A stretch of 64,000 bases of DNA. Origin: Saccharina japonica (lineage: Eukaryota > Sar > Phaeophyceae > Laminariales > Laminariaceae). The first letter of the stretch is position 1. Every line of letters starts with the position of its first letter. A program made the translations under genes and the position numbers. Below are positions 51,001 to 55,357 of this stretch, piece after piece. The notes below the pieces were generated by a model. That model was not told the origin of the DNA, searched no databases, and worked only from the letters and a program-made list of their open reading frames with translations. Location: NCBI GenBank assembly GCA_008828725.1, contig MEHQ01002958.1:1-64000 (forward strand). Reading direction: 5' to 3'.

Positions 51001-53741
51001 TACCCCACCTCAAAACTGAGTTTGGAGGCGAATAGACATGCTATATACCCGATGAATAATGCGACGGCCTTGAGTATACAAGTAACGATATTGCAACACG
51101 AGAAGGCCATCGAAAGTCCGACGATGTTGGGTTTAAGGAGCCCGATCATCCAGAAAACATGTGAACCAACAAGTGCCACCTCTCTCATAGCACGCGTCCA
51201 CTACGCAGGCAGCACAGGCTGGAATGCGCGGCTGCCGATGCTGTACGTGGTGTTCGTTTCGTTTTTTGTTTTTGACCGGTTTTTCCCTCTCTCCAGAACC
51301 ACAAAGTACGAGCAGACCGACGTCGTGTTTAAACTTTACACGGCGTCTTTCAAGTCGTTCGAAGTCATTGCGGTAAATATATAGACATATGTAATCATGT
51401 CGTGTCTATCCGTCTAACCGCGATGAATGCCCGAAAAACCGATGTACGAAAAGAAACATTCGGAATCGACGACTGCTGTAGCTCTTAGGGGGTTTGTGAA
51501 GAATTTCAATGGGTTCGGTTTCTTGTAGTCTGTTTCCTTCAAACGAACAAATCCCCAACCAACGAAAAATCAAATTATGTGGGACAAGGTGACCGAAATG
51601 AGGTTTCGTACCTATAAATGTTTTGGGGCTGGGTAGCAGTACATGTGGGTTGGTTAGCAAACAGGGCAAATCATGATCGTCTAGCGCTATCAAATCATCC
51701 TGTTCAACCCATACATCAAACGTACTATCCCGTGAACAATACCACACATGGCCCAAGCACACAACAAAAACTATTGTATCAACAAGGATTAAGTTTTCGA
51801 CGATTCTGGGCTGAAGAACATCGTAATTCCGAGGCATTTTCAGCCGAAATGTGCTACCTCTTTTGTAGCACGCCTTTTTTATGAGCATTCGTGCTCATTG
51901 TGGTTGCTATGGTAGCGTTATCTTGGAGATATGTAGCTCTGCCTCACGCCAAAAAATCTGATGAAGAAGACCGCCAAGGAGAACATCCCCGCAGCCTATA
52001 GATGTATACGTGTATATACATAATACGATAGTATGATTCGGATAGCATTGGGTACGTCCACAATTATCTCTACTAGGAAACTCCGTCAACTAAAAAGAGG
52101 GTGCGGAGAGCATGTGCTGTTATTGCCTCACTCGTAGGTCACATGCGTCCGATCTTAACCAGGTAAAAACTTTGGCTTGAACATGGTGAACTTGTGGAGT
52201 TTAGTTTGTTTTTCAAGATTTCGTATCACACGGGTCGTGTTAATGTTTTGTCGTAAAGTTCGTGATATATACCCCCCCCCCCGGAACGTATCTGAACCTG
52301 TGAAGGTATTCGCCTACGCGTACACGAACCAAGAAACCGTCGGGGAGCGCGTGGACGGCATGCCGTGGGGTTGCGTCGCTCACGCCATAGGCGTCCTGGA
52401 CGGGATCATGCTCTACATCTACGCACGGTACGCAAATACAGAGAGAGATAGAAGGGGACACGAGGGTTTGACGCATGGAAGAATAGGATTGCTGTGGAGA
52501 AGCAGGGAGAGCAAAAGGGACAGGAGGGATGGGCAGGGGGGCACATACAAAGGGATAGCATCGCCATTTGGACTTGGCGAGGGAGATAACACGACGAACC
52601 ACATTTAGCGCTTCATCAAATAAGTTTCTCCGAACTAGGAAATTGGGGTATTCTCATTGGCATGCGCGAGCGTAGTACCACCATAGACCATCGCATTCCT
52701 ACAATCTGACTGCCTATTGCCGACTGTTATCGACTCGTACTGACTATTCCTGACTATTAGTGACTAATGCCGACTATCACCTACTAAGATGGGCTGCTAT
52801 TGACTATTCACTGACTATTCATAACGGGGGAGGCAGAGTAAATAGGGGACCTCCGGTACACACAAAAACCTAAATGTACCATATAATTTTTTCTACGTAA
52901 CAATATCTGGTCCTACTTACCATGGTTCTCCGGAGTAGTATACAACTGTGACCCCAAATATAAGCACCATTTCGATTTGATGTTCATATACGAACGGTCC
53001 TTATATCCCGCGTCAGGGTGAAACTCCTCAACTGCAGAACTACCCCGCATGTATGTATCCCACGTACTTGTATTGAACCGTGTTTGTTTTCGTTAGAACC
53101 ATGGTCCTGGGATTATTCATCGGGTGTTGTGGCTAGTGAGGGACCTTCATTTATATAATACAGTTGCGCGGGTGACGTATTATACGGGATCTCATCCCAG
53201 AGAGGAGGGGGCACAATGACCAAGTCTAGGTGATCTATCTTATCATAGTACAGTATACACCCGTCTACCGATATGTGGCATATTGTGATCTGGTACTGGT
53301 GCTCTTTATATTCGTCGTGATCTCGTGCTCATGAAATACATACATACGTATGTGTAAAAACCCCGTATGCATCACGCATACCGCACAAATAAACCACGAA
53401 TCTTCATGCCGCCACAAGCTTCCCCCCCCCCCCCCCACCGTCATGACCCGGCGTCGGCACACCCCTCCTCTTGTCCCCTCGACTGTGAATCTGTCCTACT
53501 CCCACCATCCGCCGCTCACGCTCGCCCGCCCTGCCCCACCCTCTTGTGTTCACTATTCCTCCGTCCTTGTCGTCGGTTTAACAATTGTCGACTGGTGCTG
53601 TTTTCCGCTGCGGTGGCAAATAGCTGGGTGCAAGAGTACACGTGGGAGATGACCGAGCCTCCCGTGATCGACGCTGACCTGTTCCTGGGTGCAGTTGGCC
53701 CCAAAAACCCGTCCTTTGCTAAGGTTACGCCTCGCAAGTAG
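5686..53741 (+). CDS. CYP74-clan cytochrome P450 (allene oxide synthase / hydroperoxide lyase / epoxyalcohol synthase type), 10 exons
   Basis: Exons 5686-6129, 31574-31772, 33621-33771, 35578-35749, 37531-37680, 38820-38924, 40090-40140, 49754-49879, 52306-52427 and 53624-53741 join in frame to 545 codons plus TAG. Colinear CYP74 landmarks: I-helix FNTGFQS (Asn about 335), K-helix ExxR as WEILR (Glu394-Arg397) followed by the Pro-rich RMFPAPPFYFK, then KKGDML, FNPRRFVG (about 452-459), and a Cys-pocket/L-helix PWGCVAHAIGVLDG with the proposed haem thiolate at Cys489. CYP74 enzymes rearrange fatty-acid hydroperoxides without O2 or a reductase, so an oxylipin role is expected, but allene oxide synthase, lyase and epoxyalcohol synthase cannot be told apart by eye. 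CYP74 proteins are about 470-520 residues; starting at the internal ATG 5869 gives 484. I recall brown-algal CYP5164 as the nearest named family; that is memory, not a search. Exons 4-7 exist twice (second set 43094-43265, 45047-45196, 46336-46440, 47606-47656). Confidence 0.86.
6535..6620 (-). repeat. Dispersed repeat fragment
   Basis: GAGGATTTCGTCGACACTCA and ATACTTCGATCGCGCG match 7875-7935 and, in the other orientation, 19978-20040 and 26277-26335. Confidence 0.55.
7228..7815 (+). repeat. Dispersed repeat, about 590 bp, inverted copy at 16197-16783
   Basis: Both copies share the words around CGGACTGTCATTCTGGCAGC, GGTAAAGAGTGGGAGGGGG and TCTTGCTAGATCAGACTA, and end in TGTGAAGACAACAACAAC (here) or its complement. 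A short frame is shared between the copies but has no recognisable domain. Confidence 0.7.
8455..8680. repeat. Inverted repeat, arms about 60 bp
   Basis: Arms pair around ACTACGAAGGGCTCCAGAAC (8483) and its complement near 8626. The outer parts TTGGCAGGGGTGTTCTTGAC and GTGAAGAACAACCTCGCCAA pair less exactly. Confidence 0.6.
9250..9315. repeat. 66-bp near-perfect palindrome
   Basis: GGTGTCG, a T run, then GTGCGCCCTT|CAAGGGCGCAC, an A run and CGACACC form one long hairpin. A C run of about 18 follows. A related sequence GGTGTCGTTTTC without the hairpin is at about 9542. Confidence 0.75.
10280..11600. repeat. Palindrome-rich minisatellite (ACCCTGTACAGGGT)
   Basis: The 14-base palindrome occurs exactly at 10362, 10381, 10506, 10549, 10580, 10622, 10664, 10801, 10937, 11076 and 11248, with many variants (ACCCTGCACAGGGT, CCTTGACAGGGTC) between. 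Larger units of about 136-172 bp repeat from 10801, 10937, 11076 and 11248, each with palindrome, GTCAATCA, CCTTGACAGGGT and TCTGGAGGGCTCACCTTGG. Confidence 0.85.
13665..13960. repeat. Second block of the ACCCTGTACAGGGT minisatellite
   Basis: At least eight exact or one-off copies of the palindrome between 13680 and 13910, spaced about 16-46 bases, with different linkers from the first block. Confidence 0.85.
14765..14940 (+). repeat. Dispersed repeat R fragment
   Basis: GGGAGAAGCACGACACTTTC and TCATGTTTTTGTTTGTTTAC match 4545-4620 and 22285-22365. Confidence 0.6.
14948..15280 (-). repeat. tRNA-derived SINE, full length
   Basis: Read on the minus strand: tRNA-like head with box A TGGGCTAGCAAGTAACCACG and box B GCGAGTTCGAGCC, middle with GCGAGAGCGTGAGTTGGC, body with GTAGTGGGGGAGGAGGGAG and TGAGTCACGACTAGGGAGGG, then GATAATAAATGGGATGGAAA. 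About 330 bp. No tRNA fold of its own is claimed. Confidence 0.85.
15291..15664 (-). repeat. tRNA-derived SINE, full length, second head type
   Basis: The same body as 14948-15280, but its head reads GATGGTCTAGAGGTAACCTC (box A) and GGAGTTCGAATCTC (box B). It ends in an A tail of about 30 bases (T run 15293-15320). It abuts the neighbouring SINE head to tail. Confidence 0.85.
15665..15880. repeat. Small imperfect inverted-repeat element
   Basis: Outer words AAGCCAAAAATAAG and TATACCTATTTTTGGGT and inner words GAGCCATTTGTAGGTAC and GTACCTAAAAATGGCTC pair. Similar to the GGCCAAAAACAGGTA element at 4628. Boundaries and target duplication are unclear. Confidence 0.45.
16197..16783 (-). repeat. 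Dispersed repeat, inverted copy of 7228-7815
   Basis: Begins with the complement of the CAACAACAAC tail (GTTGTTGTTGTTGTTGTCTT) and ends with CCACGATGCGGGCACACAAT. Confidence 0.7.
17703..19318 (+). mobile_element. hAT-like DNA transposon, degenerate, copy 1 (1616 bp)
   Basis: Ends TAGGGCTGTGGGTTGGCTG and, inverted, TAGGGCTGTGAGTTGGCTGG. Flanked by CTCATAAC (17695-17702) and CTTATAAC (19319-19326), an 8-bp duplication with one mismatch. A shared interior segment at about 17840-18150 keeps protein-like similarity to copy 2 (QYHHAQREVFHNSWPINPSP) but is frame-broken. The right sub-terminal region is GC-rich with repeated CCTCCGG words and a long palindrome. No intact transposase. Confidence 0.8.
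19208..19259. repeat. Sub-terminal palindrome in hAT-like copy 1
   Basis: ACTTTAGTCGACTAGTTGGC and its complement pair across a GCGC centre with a 4-base bulge. Copy 2 has a decayed version at about 57107-57160. Confidence 0.7.
19327..20283. other. Dispersed repeat fragments, no gene
   Basis: 19568-19625 matches 4205-4285; 19978-20040 matches 26277-26335. The rest is unassigned. Confidence 0.4.
20284..20608 (+). repeat. tRNA-derived SINE, full length
   Basis: Head GGTGGTCTAACAGGTAGCCA and box B-like GGGGGTTTGATTCTC, then GTAGTGGGGGAGGAGGGAG, CCCCGGATCTGAGTTACGAC and an A-rich end. Confidence 0.8.
20636..20757 (-). repeat. Dispersed repeat, copy at 24176-24297
   Basis: Both contain CGATTGGTGATGTTGACCTT and TCCAGTTTTAT, with GAACAC(G/C)CCGGC upstream. 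Each copy sits right beside a SINE. Confidence 0.6.
20882..20934 (+). repeat. Homopolymer of 53 G
   Basis: An uninterrupted G run flanked by GAGGC and CGGCCG, with G-quadruplex potential. Its length may be affected by sequencing. Confidence 0.9.
21696..21912 (-). repeat. Dispersed repeat, direct copy at 25745-25990
   Basis: Shared words include GGAGGGCTCC, GACTGACTTT, TGCTTTGCGGACCC, TGTGACCACGGGAATCGACC and GAGAGACCGGCACGGCTTTT, ending TGATGTGAAGAC then CAACAA-type sequence. The ends also resemble 7718-7815. Confidence 0.65.
22272..22546 (-). repeat. Dispersed repeat R, uninterrupted copy
   Basis: Contains GGGAGAAGCACGACACTTTC, CTTGCATGCACCTGGATTGC, TAGGTCTTGCCTGTCGTATA and TGTGACCACAGAACTGTACC in the order seen around the 4628-5233 insertion, but without that insertion. 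Confidence 0.7.
22547..24015. mobile_element. Inverted-repeat element with CCCGT-type interior, 1469 bp
   Basis: A perfect 18-base terminal inverted repeat GCAAGGCTTATCACGGTA lies at 22547-22564 and, inverted, at 23998-24015. Next to each end is an irregular CCGTCCCGTC minisatellite (22570-22880 and 23680-23990). A SINE is nested at 23177-23495. I could not identify a clean target duplication, and no transposase is visible. Confidence 0.7.
23177..23495 (+). repeat. tRNA-derived SINE, full length, nested
   Basis: Head CGGTGGGCTAGCAGTAACCA, box B AGTTCGAGCCC, then GCGAGAGCGTGGAGTTGGC, GTAGTGGGGGAGGAGGGAG and GATAATAAATGGGATGGAAA. Confidence 0.85.
24176..24297 (-). repeat. Dispersed repeat, copy of 20636-20757
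   Basis: Same words as the other copy; adjoins the split SINE that starts at 24308. Confidence 0.6.
24308..25737 (+). repeat. tRNA-derived SINE split by a transposon
   Basis: The 5' part 24308-24521 (box A TGGGCTAGCAGGTAACCACG, box B ACGAGTTCGAGCCC) continues after the insertion at 25616-25737 (AGTGGGGGAGGAGGGAGAG through the A tail). Removing 24522-25615 restores an ordinary SINE. Confidence 0.88.
24522..25606. mobile_element. Mutator-like foldback element, 1085 bp, non-autonomous
   Basis: Long inverted arms of about 340-350 bp (24522-24873 and 25269-25606) start with CAGCCGCCGT and CAGCCGCCGT on the opposite strand, and stay alike through words such as GGCGAACTTTAAGAACCTGC and GGCGCTCATAACATCACACT. 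The 9-bp duplication AAGAACCGT flanks it at 24513-24521 and 25607-25615. Long terminal repeats plus a 9-bp duplication are typical of Mutator-like elements. The central 395 bp encode nothing recognisable. Confidence 0.85.
25745..25990 (-). repeat. Dispersed repeat, copy of 21696-21912, with CAA tail
   Basis: Same words as the other copy, ending in an irregular CAACAA/CAGCAA tract to 26000. Confidence 0.65.
26455..27100. repeat. ACT/CTA trinucleotide microsatellite, about 640 bp
   Basis: Nearly continuous ACT repeats with ATT and GCT interruptions. The open frames across it are poly-Thr, poly-Leu or poly-Ser and are not genes. Confidence 0.9.
27105..27720 (+). repeat. Three tandem units of about 200-225 bp
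   Basis: Units start near 27106, 27331 and 27532. Each has GCCTCTACC(G/A)CCTCCCC, GAATGGTGAAGGAAATGCGT (AAATGG in the first) and TTCTAACGCCCA with GGCAGCCACTACCAAG. Confidence 0.8.
27720..29600. other. No gene recognised
   Basis: Includes a purine-rich stretch (about 28160-28560) coding in places only for Lys/Arg-rich peptide, and an ACGC microsatellite at 29430-29452. Nothing supports an exon here. Confidence 0.4.
29621..29810 (+). mobile_element. MITE family M, 5' part only
   Basis: GCGGTAGAGGTGCACCATG, then GAGGAGCTCTACACC, CTGATTTTGGAGGC and ATATTGCAACACGATAACG; truncated where a reverse copy starts. Confidence 0.65.
29811..30067 (-). mobile_element. MITE family M
   Basis: Left end GTGCTACGGTAGAGATAGCA, right end ATGGTGCACCTCTATC...GTAGCATGCGTC. 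Internal GATCGGGCTCCTTATAACCC and TCGTCGGACTTTCAT are complements of the plus-strand consensus. Confidence 0.7.
30470..30773 (-). mobile_element. MITE family M, diverged
   Basis: Right end CACGGTGCACGTCTATCGCA and GCATGCGTC; internal GTGTTGCAATAT and GAGTATACTTCGGTCATAT. The left end is decayed. Confidence 0.5.
31574..31772 (+). CDS. P450 exon 2
   Basis: Acceptor TTTCAG at 31573, donor G|GTAAGA after 31772; enters in phase 0 and leaves one base (G). It encodes DGKYFGPIKFTEAYC and HSAIREYTIAALRERLG, matching the CYP74 stretch after the B-C region where residues just before the C-helix contact haem and substrate. The joint with exon 1 (VLDRQ/DGKYFG) reads through without a gap in the family alignment, so no exon seems to be missing from the 25-kb intron. 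A C/T-rich tract covers much of 31445-31572 upstream. Confidence 0.88.
31773..33620 (+). other. Intron 2 (1848 bp), contains a SINE
   Basis: GTAAGA ... AACAG. It holds a reverse SINE at 32432-32735 and a long C/T tract before the acceptor. Confidence 0.8.
32432..32735 (-). repeat. tRNA-derived SINE, head truncated
   Basis: Reverse copy: CATTTATTATATTTGCACTC, CTCCTCCCCCACTACGG, ACTCACGCTCTCGCGATTTC, box B complement GGCTCGAACTCGCGACC. The box A region is lost. Confidence 0.8.
33621..33771 (+). CDS. P450 exon 3
   Basis: Acceptor AAACAG at 33620; its first two bases complete the Gly codon left by exon 2. The donor is AGCGT|GTGAGC, leaving two bases that exon 4 completes as Val. It encodes LGDYTTVFETFCRQTSS, WVLGTGEEGG and FIAVNPSDTSV. 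About 250 bases of almost pure C/T sequence (33342-33600) lie directly upstream. Confidence 0.87.
33772..35577 (+). other. Intron 3 to the first exon 4 copy (1806 bp)
   Basis: GTGAGC ... GCCAG. It contains a G/T-rich stretch (33840-33950), a SINE at 34279-34605 and a C-rich acceptor tract. Confidence 0.75.
34279..34605 (+). repeat. tRNA-derived SINE, second head type, degraded
   Basis: CCCCGGTTGTCGAGTGGTGA, CGTTGATGTCTGACTTCTG (decayed box B), then ATTCGATGCGAGTCGACGAG and CCCCGGAGCTGAGTTACGAC. Confidence 0.75.
35578..35749 (+). CDS. P450 exon 4, first copy
   Basis: Acceptor GCCAG at 35577; its first base completes GTC (Val), giving SDTSV/LLKIEIDTLVANL. It encodes helical sequence through KYQEMLEQMN and ends in phase 0 at AAC|GTACGT. 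The second copy (43094-43265) has the same coding sequence. Upstream is a C-rich tract (35425-35546) that is lost at the left edge of the second copy, so this copy keeps the more normal-looking acceptor context. Confidence 0.87.
36113..36389 (+). mobile_element. MITE family M (277 bp)
   Basis: GACGCATGCTACGGTTGAGG at the left, CTCTATCGCAGCACCGCGTC at the right; internal GGTGGTCACTTGAGGAGCTC, CTGATTTTGGAGG, GGCCTAAGTATAC and GAATGAAAGTCCGACGG. Copy at 43629-43905. Confidence 0.8.
36504..36761 (+). mobile_element. MITE family M
   Basis: GACGCATGCAACGATAGAGG at the left, CTTCTATCGTAGCACGCG at the right; internal GACCTAAGTATATTCC and ACTGAAAGTGCGACGATTTG. Copy at 44020-44277. Confidence 0.75.
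37531..37680 (+). CDS. P450 exon 5, first copy (I-helix; GC donor)
   Basis: Acceptor CTGCAG at 37530, 50 codons, phase 0 at both ends. It encodes the I-helix segment RFFMFNTGFQSCSAMSK and then HPEFLKDLQNEVDGQ. The donor reads CAG|GCAAGT, a good match to the known GC-AG class; the alternative GT four bases further on would break the frame with exon 6. The second copy at 45047-45196 has the same donor. Confidence 0.85.
37725..37835 (+). repeat. Short tandem repeat, unit about 26-30 bp
   Basis: GGTGGGATATTG / GGTGGGCTATTG words occur five times. Copy at 45241-45351. Confidence 0.7.
38820..38924 (+). CDS. P450 exon 6, first copy (K-helix ExxR)
   Basis: Acceptor GGAGCAG at 38819, 35 codons, donor AAG|GTGAGA, phase 0 at both ends. 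It encodes ELTMKSVQDVDKFPLLDSL and WEILRMFPAPPFYFK, aligning with the CYP74 K-helix (ExxR pairing with the FNPRRF meander) and the Pro-rich turn after it. The upstream tract is CA-rich rather than CT-rich, so this acceptor is weaker than the others. Second copy: 46336-46440. Confidence 0.85.
40090..40140 (+). CDS. P450 exon 7, first copy (17 codons)
   Basis: A 51-base micro-exon encoding TAKMDLVVPTSNGDRYQ, the beta-strand region after the K-helix (CYP74 has KAKxDFTIExxxxxFEV here). Phase 0 at both ends; donor CAG|GTGCGT. The acceptor is CTTAG here and CTCAG in the second copy (47606-47656), one of the few differences between the copies. Confidence 0.82.
40207..40486 (+). mobile_element. MITE family M
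   Basis: GACGCATGCTACGGTAGAG at the left, a decayed CCCTCTATTGTGGCACG at the right; internal GTGATTTTTGGAGGAAAATA. Copy at 47723-48002. Confidence 0.7.
40499..40752 (+). mobile_element. MITE family M
   Basis: AATGCTACGATAGAGGTGCA at the left; internal GAGCTCCTCACTTGAGGAGC and ATGAAAGTCCGACGAATTCG. Copy at 48015-48268. Confidence 0.72.
40826..41096 (+). mobile_element. MITE family M
   Basis: TATGCTACGGTAGAGGTGCA at the left, TTTATCGTAGCACGCGTCC at the right; internal GGTGGTCACTTGAGGAGCTC. Copy at 48342-48612. Confidence 0.78.
41687..42108 (+). repeat. Secondary duplicated segment beside the gap, first copy
   Basis: GCACCAAGCAGTGTGCTTGT through AAACGAGTACGCC matches 42585-43008 with about ten differences, more than the 6.1-kb pair shows. 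Confidence 0.8.
42200..42486. other. Assembly gap (287 N)
   Basis: An unbroken run of N between the two duplicated segments. Frames drawn across it are meaningless. Confidence 0.99.
42585..43008 (+). repeat. Secondary duplicated segment beside the gap, second copy
   Basis: Matches 41687-42108, then diverges 55 bp before the second copy of the 6.1-kb segment starts. Confidence 0.8.
43094..43265 (+). CDS. P450 exon 4, second copy
   Basis: Identical coding sequence to 35578-35749. Only 31 bases of shared sequence precede it (the copy begins at 43063), so its branch-point and polypyrimidine context differs. It can be joined to exon 3 in frame. Joining exon 7 of the first copy (phase 0) to it would shift the frame and reach TGA after four codons. 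Confidence 0.7.
45047..45196 (+). CDS. P450 exon 5, second copy
   Basis: Same 50 codons and same GC donor as 37531-37680. The neighbouring intron differs from the first copy by very few bases, for example ATT against AAT near 44885/37369. Confidence 0.7.
46336..46440 (+). CDS. P450 exon 6, second copy
   Basis: Same 35 codons (ExxR exon) as 38820-38924. The intron just upstream has definite bases where the first copy has N at 38444, 38459 and 38731. Confidence 0.7.
47606..47656 (+). CDS. P450 exon 7, second copy
   Basis: Same 17 codons as 40090-40140, with acceptor CTCAG. From here to exon 8 the intron is 2.1 kb, in line with the other downstream introns; from the first copy it would be 9.6 kb. 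Confidence 0.7.
49240..49590 (+). repeat. Three tandem units of about 118 bp
   Basis: Each unit has CGATAGAA(C/G)CTGTAGTTCG (GTGGTTCG in the second), CTCTGCGTTTGGTT-type and TTCATGAACGG words, starting near 49255, 49375 and 49492. It lies in the last 0.5 kb of intron 7. Confidence 0.75.
49754..49879 (+). CDS. P450 exon 8
   Basis: Acceptor GTGACAG at 49753, 42 codons, donor GAT|GTGAGC, phase 0 at both ends. It encodes VKKGDMLCCHQSLVQIDEL then KFGPDAKEFNPRRFVGNQEL, very close to the CYP74 pattern KKGExLFGYQ...VFxxPEEFxPDRFVG. FNPRRF supplies the meander Arg of the ExxR-R triad. It occurs once, downstream of both copies of exons 4-7. Confidence 0.88.
50335..50613 (-). mobile_element. MITE family M
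   Basis: CGTGCTGCGATAGAGGTAGC at the left, CTACCGTAGCATGCGTCC at the right; internal CATGGTGCACCTGCATGCAG and GAGCTCCTCAAGTGATCACC. Confidence 0.8.
50924..51200 (+). mobile_element. MITE family M
   Basis: GACGCAGGCTACGGTAGATG at the left, CCTCTCTCATAGCACGCGTC at the right; internal GGTGGTCACTTGAGGAGCTC and AAGGAGCCCGATCATCCAG. Confidence 0.8.
51630..51874 (+). mobile_element. MITE family M, diverged
   Basis: Right end CAGCCGAAATGTGCTACCTC then TTTTGTAGCACGC; internal CGACGATTCTGGGCTGAAGA. The left end is decayed. Confidence 0.55.
52306..52427 (+). CDS. P450 exon 9 (haem-binding Cys pocket)
   Basis: Acceptor TGTGAAG at 52305; donor GCACG|GTACGC, leaving two bases. LKKD/VFAYAYTNQETVGERVDG aligns with CYP74 LLKHVLWSNGPETExPTVENKQC, so exon 8 joins directly here. 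The Cys-pocket is MPWGCVAHAIGVLDGIMLY: C-x-A-x-x-I-G-x-x-D fits the P450 C-x-G-x-x-L-A-x-x-E rule with conservative changes. The usual Phe and Arg of the general P450 signature are absent, as is normal in CYP74. Assignment of the Cys as haem ligand is inference from position. Confidence 0.82.
52690..52825 (+). repeat. Degenerate GACTATT-type repeat
   Basis: TGACTATT, CGACTATC, CGACTGTT and similar words repeat about every 12 bases. Confidence 0.6.
53624..53741 (+). CDS. P450 exon 10, C-terminus and stop
   Basis: Acceptor CAAATAG at 53623; its first base completes CGC (Arg), then WVQEYTWEMTEPPVIDADLF and GAVGPKNPSFAKVTPRK, stop TAG at 53739-53741. It corresponds to the CYP74 tail after the L-helix (FRRYDSFxIE...). 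The phase fit with exon 9 is exact. No clear AATAAA lies in the next 200 bases. Confidence 0.83.
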
Positions 53742-53939
53742 GTAGTAAAACCGAAACGGTGGTACAGGCTTTCCTGTCTCCCTATTAAGCGTGCTCTGGC
53801 GTGAGTTTTTTCATCGGCTGTGTGAGAAAGCCACCTTGAGCGCTACGTTCTCAAATGCCAGAAAGAAGTCGAGCCGGGAGGGGACGGGGGAAGGGGAAAA
53901 AAAAAGGGCTACTGGTATATATTACTACTGTAGTGGGCG

Positions 53940-54200
53940 ACGCCATGCTACGATAGAGGAATGCATGTTTTGGGCGGAAACGTTTTTTGGATGATCGGGC
54001 TCCTTGACCCACAATCGCTGAACTTTCGGTCTTAGTGGTGTAATAATTTTCGTTGTATACTTGCGTCACGGGATTGTTTTATCGGGTACGTAGCGCTTTC
54101 AGTGCACTCTTCAGGTGAGGTATCGAGCTCTTCAGGTGACCACCCTTCAGATAAACACATGGTGCACCTGCATGCAGGCTGCCGTAGGCATGCGTCGGGC
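53940..54200 (-). mobile_element. MITE family M, 200 bp past the P450 stop codon
   Basis: CCATGCTACGATAGAGGAAT at the left, ATGGTGCACCTGCATGCAGG and GGCATGCGTC at the right; internal GATGATCGGGCTCCTTGACC. Confidence 0.75.
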
Positions 54201-54237
54201 GAGAGGAACACCCCGCCGGCCAGTAAAGGGGACGGAA

Positions 54238-54360
54238 CAGAGGAAGGAAGGAAGGAAGGAAGGAAAGAAGGACGGAAGGAAGGGAGGGAGGGAGGAAGGA
54301 AGGAAGGAAGGAAGGAAGGGAGGAAGGAAGGAAGGAAGGAAGGAAGGGAGGGAGGAAAGG
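54238..54360 (+). repeat. GGAA tetranucleotide microsatellite
   Basis: GGAA repeats with GGGA interruptions over about 120 bp. Confidence 0.9.
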
Positions 54361-54499
54361 TTATAGAGGAAAGAAGGCCGAACAAAAGACGGTGGGTTCT
54401 TGGGGAAACGTTGGGGCCTGCTGGCCGTAAACAATACGGTGCGGGGGGTTCCCGAGACAGCCCAGCTTCGGTGAAATGGTCGAAACAAGCCTATGCTGC

Positions 54500-55357
54500 T
54501 GTAGCGGGGAGGGGGGGGGGGGNGGGTGAAAATGGTGGAAAGCGGGTGGGGGGGGGGGGCTAATCTAGGTAGGAAAAAGAGACGGGTGCGGGTGGGGGGG
54601 GGGGGGGGGGGGGTGTCATATTGGGGGCCGAATACTTCAGTACTGGCGGTACTTCTCAACTAGGTACCTGCCTTACATGTTTCACATTCCCAAATTCACG
54701 ATAAATTTAAGTTTCGCCTACGTCAGCCTACGTACATATTGGTGTATACCCCGGTGGCGGCCGTAAATGGTTGCATCCAAACGTTGGTTCGAGGTGAGGT
54801 GAATGTAAAATGTCGGGCAACTTGAAGTAAATCGCGTTTCCGCCGCATTTGCATGGTGCCTCTGCCGTGTTTGCAAGCCTCTCGTTATTCTTACATCCCA
54901 ACAGGGTTTCCAGGTGGCCGGGTTGGGAGTGTTTTTGCCATTAGGGTGAGGGTTGAGAGTTTCATGAGTATACGAAGTATGTATATTTATAATTTCTGAA
55001 TTGGCAAAGATGGGCTAAGGCGTACGTGTATGCGTATAGGTACAGGCAGCACAGAACATGTCTTATTATATTAAAGCTACTACTCTGTCTGTGATCGGGT
55101 AGCGCTATCCAAAGCCGTTCAACACCGCCTTACCCCATTGGTAGGAGGCTGGGTCCCACAACCAGCAGAACACCGGGTCCCATGCCGCGCCGAGCCGTCG
55201 CCGTGGCACAATCCCGAAGCAGTCATGACAGCCATCTAGCCAGCCTAGTTGCTGACTTATGGATTTGAATCACAATTCCGGTCGCTGATTGGTTCGCCAA
55301 ATACATGCTAGCGGTCACTGGCTGTTCTGGACGCCTGGTGCTGAATAGAGCCATCGC
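54500..55357. other. No gene recognised
   Basis: Several G runs at 54510-54613 with one N, then unassigned sequence up to the hAT-like element. Confidence 0.4.

Larger units (their letters stand above)
49880..52305 (+). other. Intron 8 (2426 bp)
   Basis: GTGAGC ... GAAG. It contains MITE copies at 50335-50613, 50924-51200 and 51630-51874. Two exon-like stretches inside it were considered and rejected. Confidence 0.72.

Noticed and set aside
51296-51371. Possible extra P450 exon (TTKYEQTDVVFKLYTASF...) after a strong acceptor TCTCTCCAG
   Set aside because: Its frame does not match the phase left by exon 8 (in that phase it hits a stop), and exon 8 aligns directly with exon 9 in CYP74 proteins, leaving no room for it.
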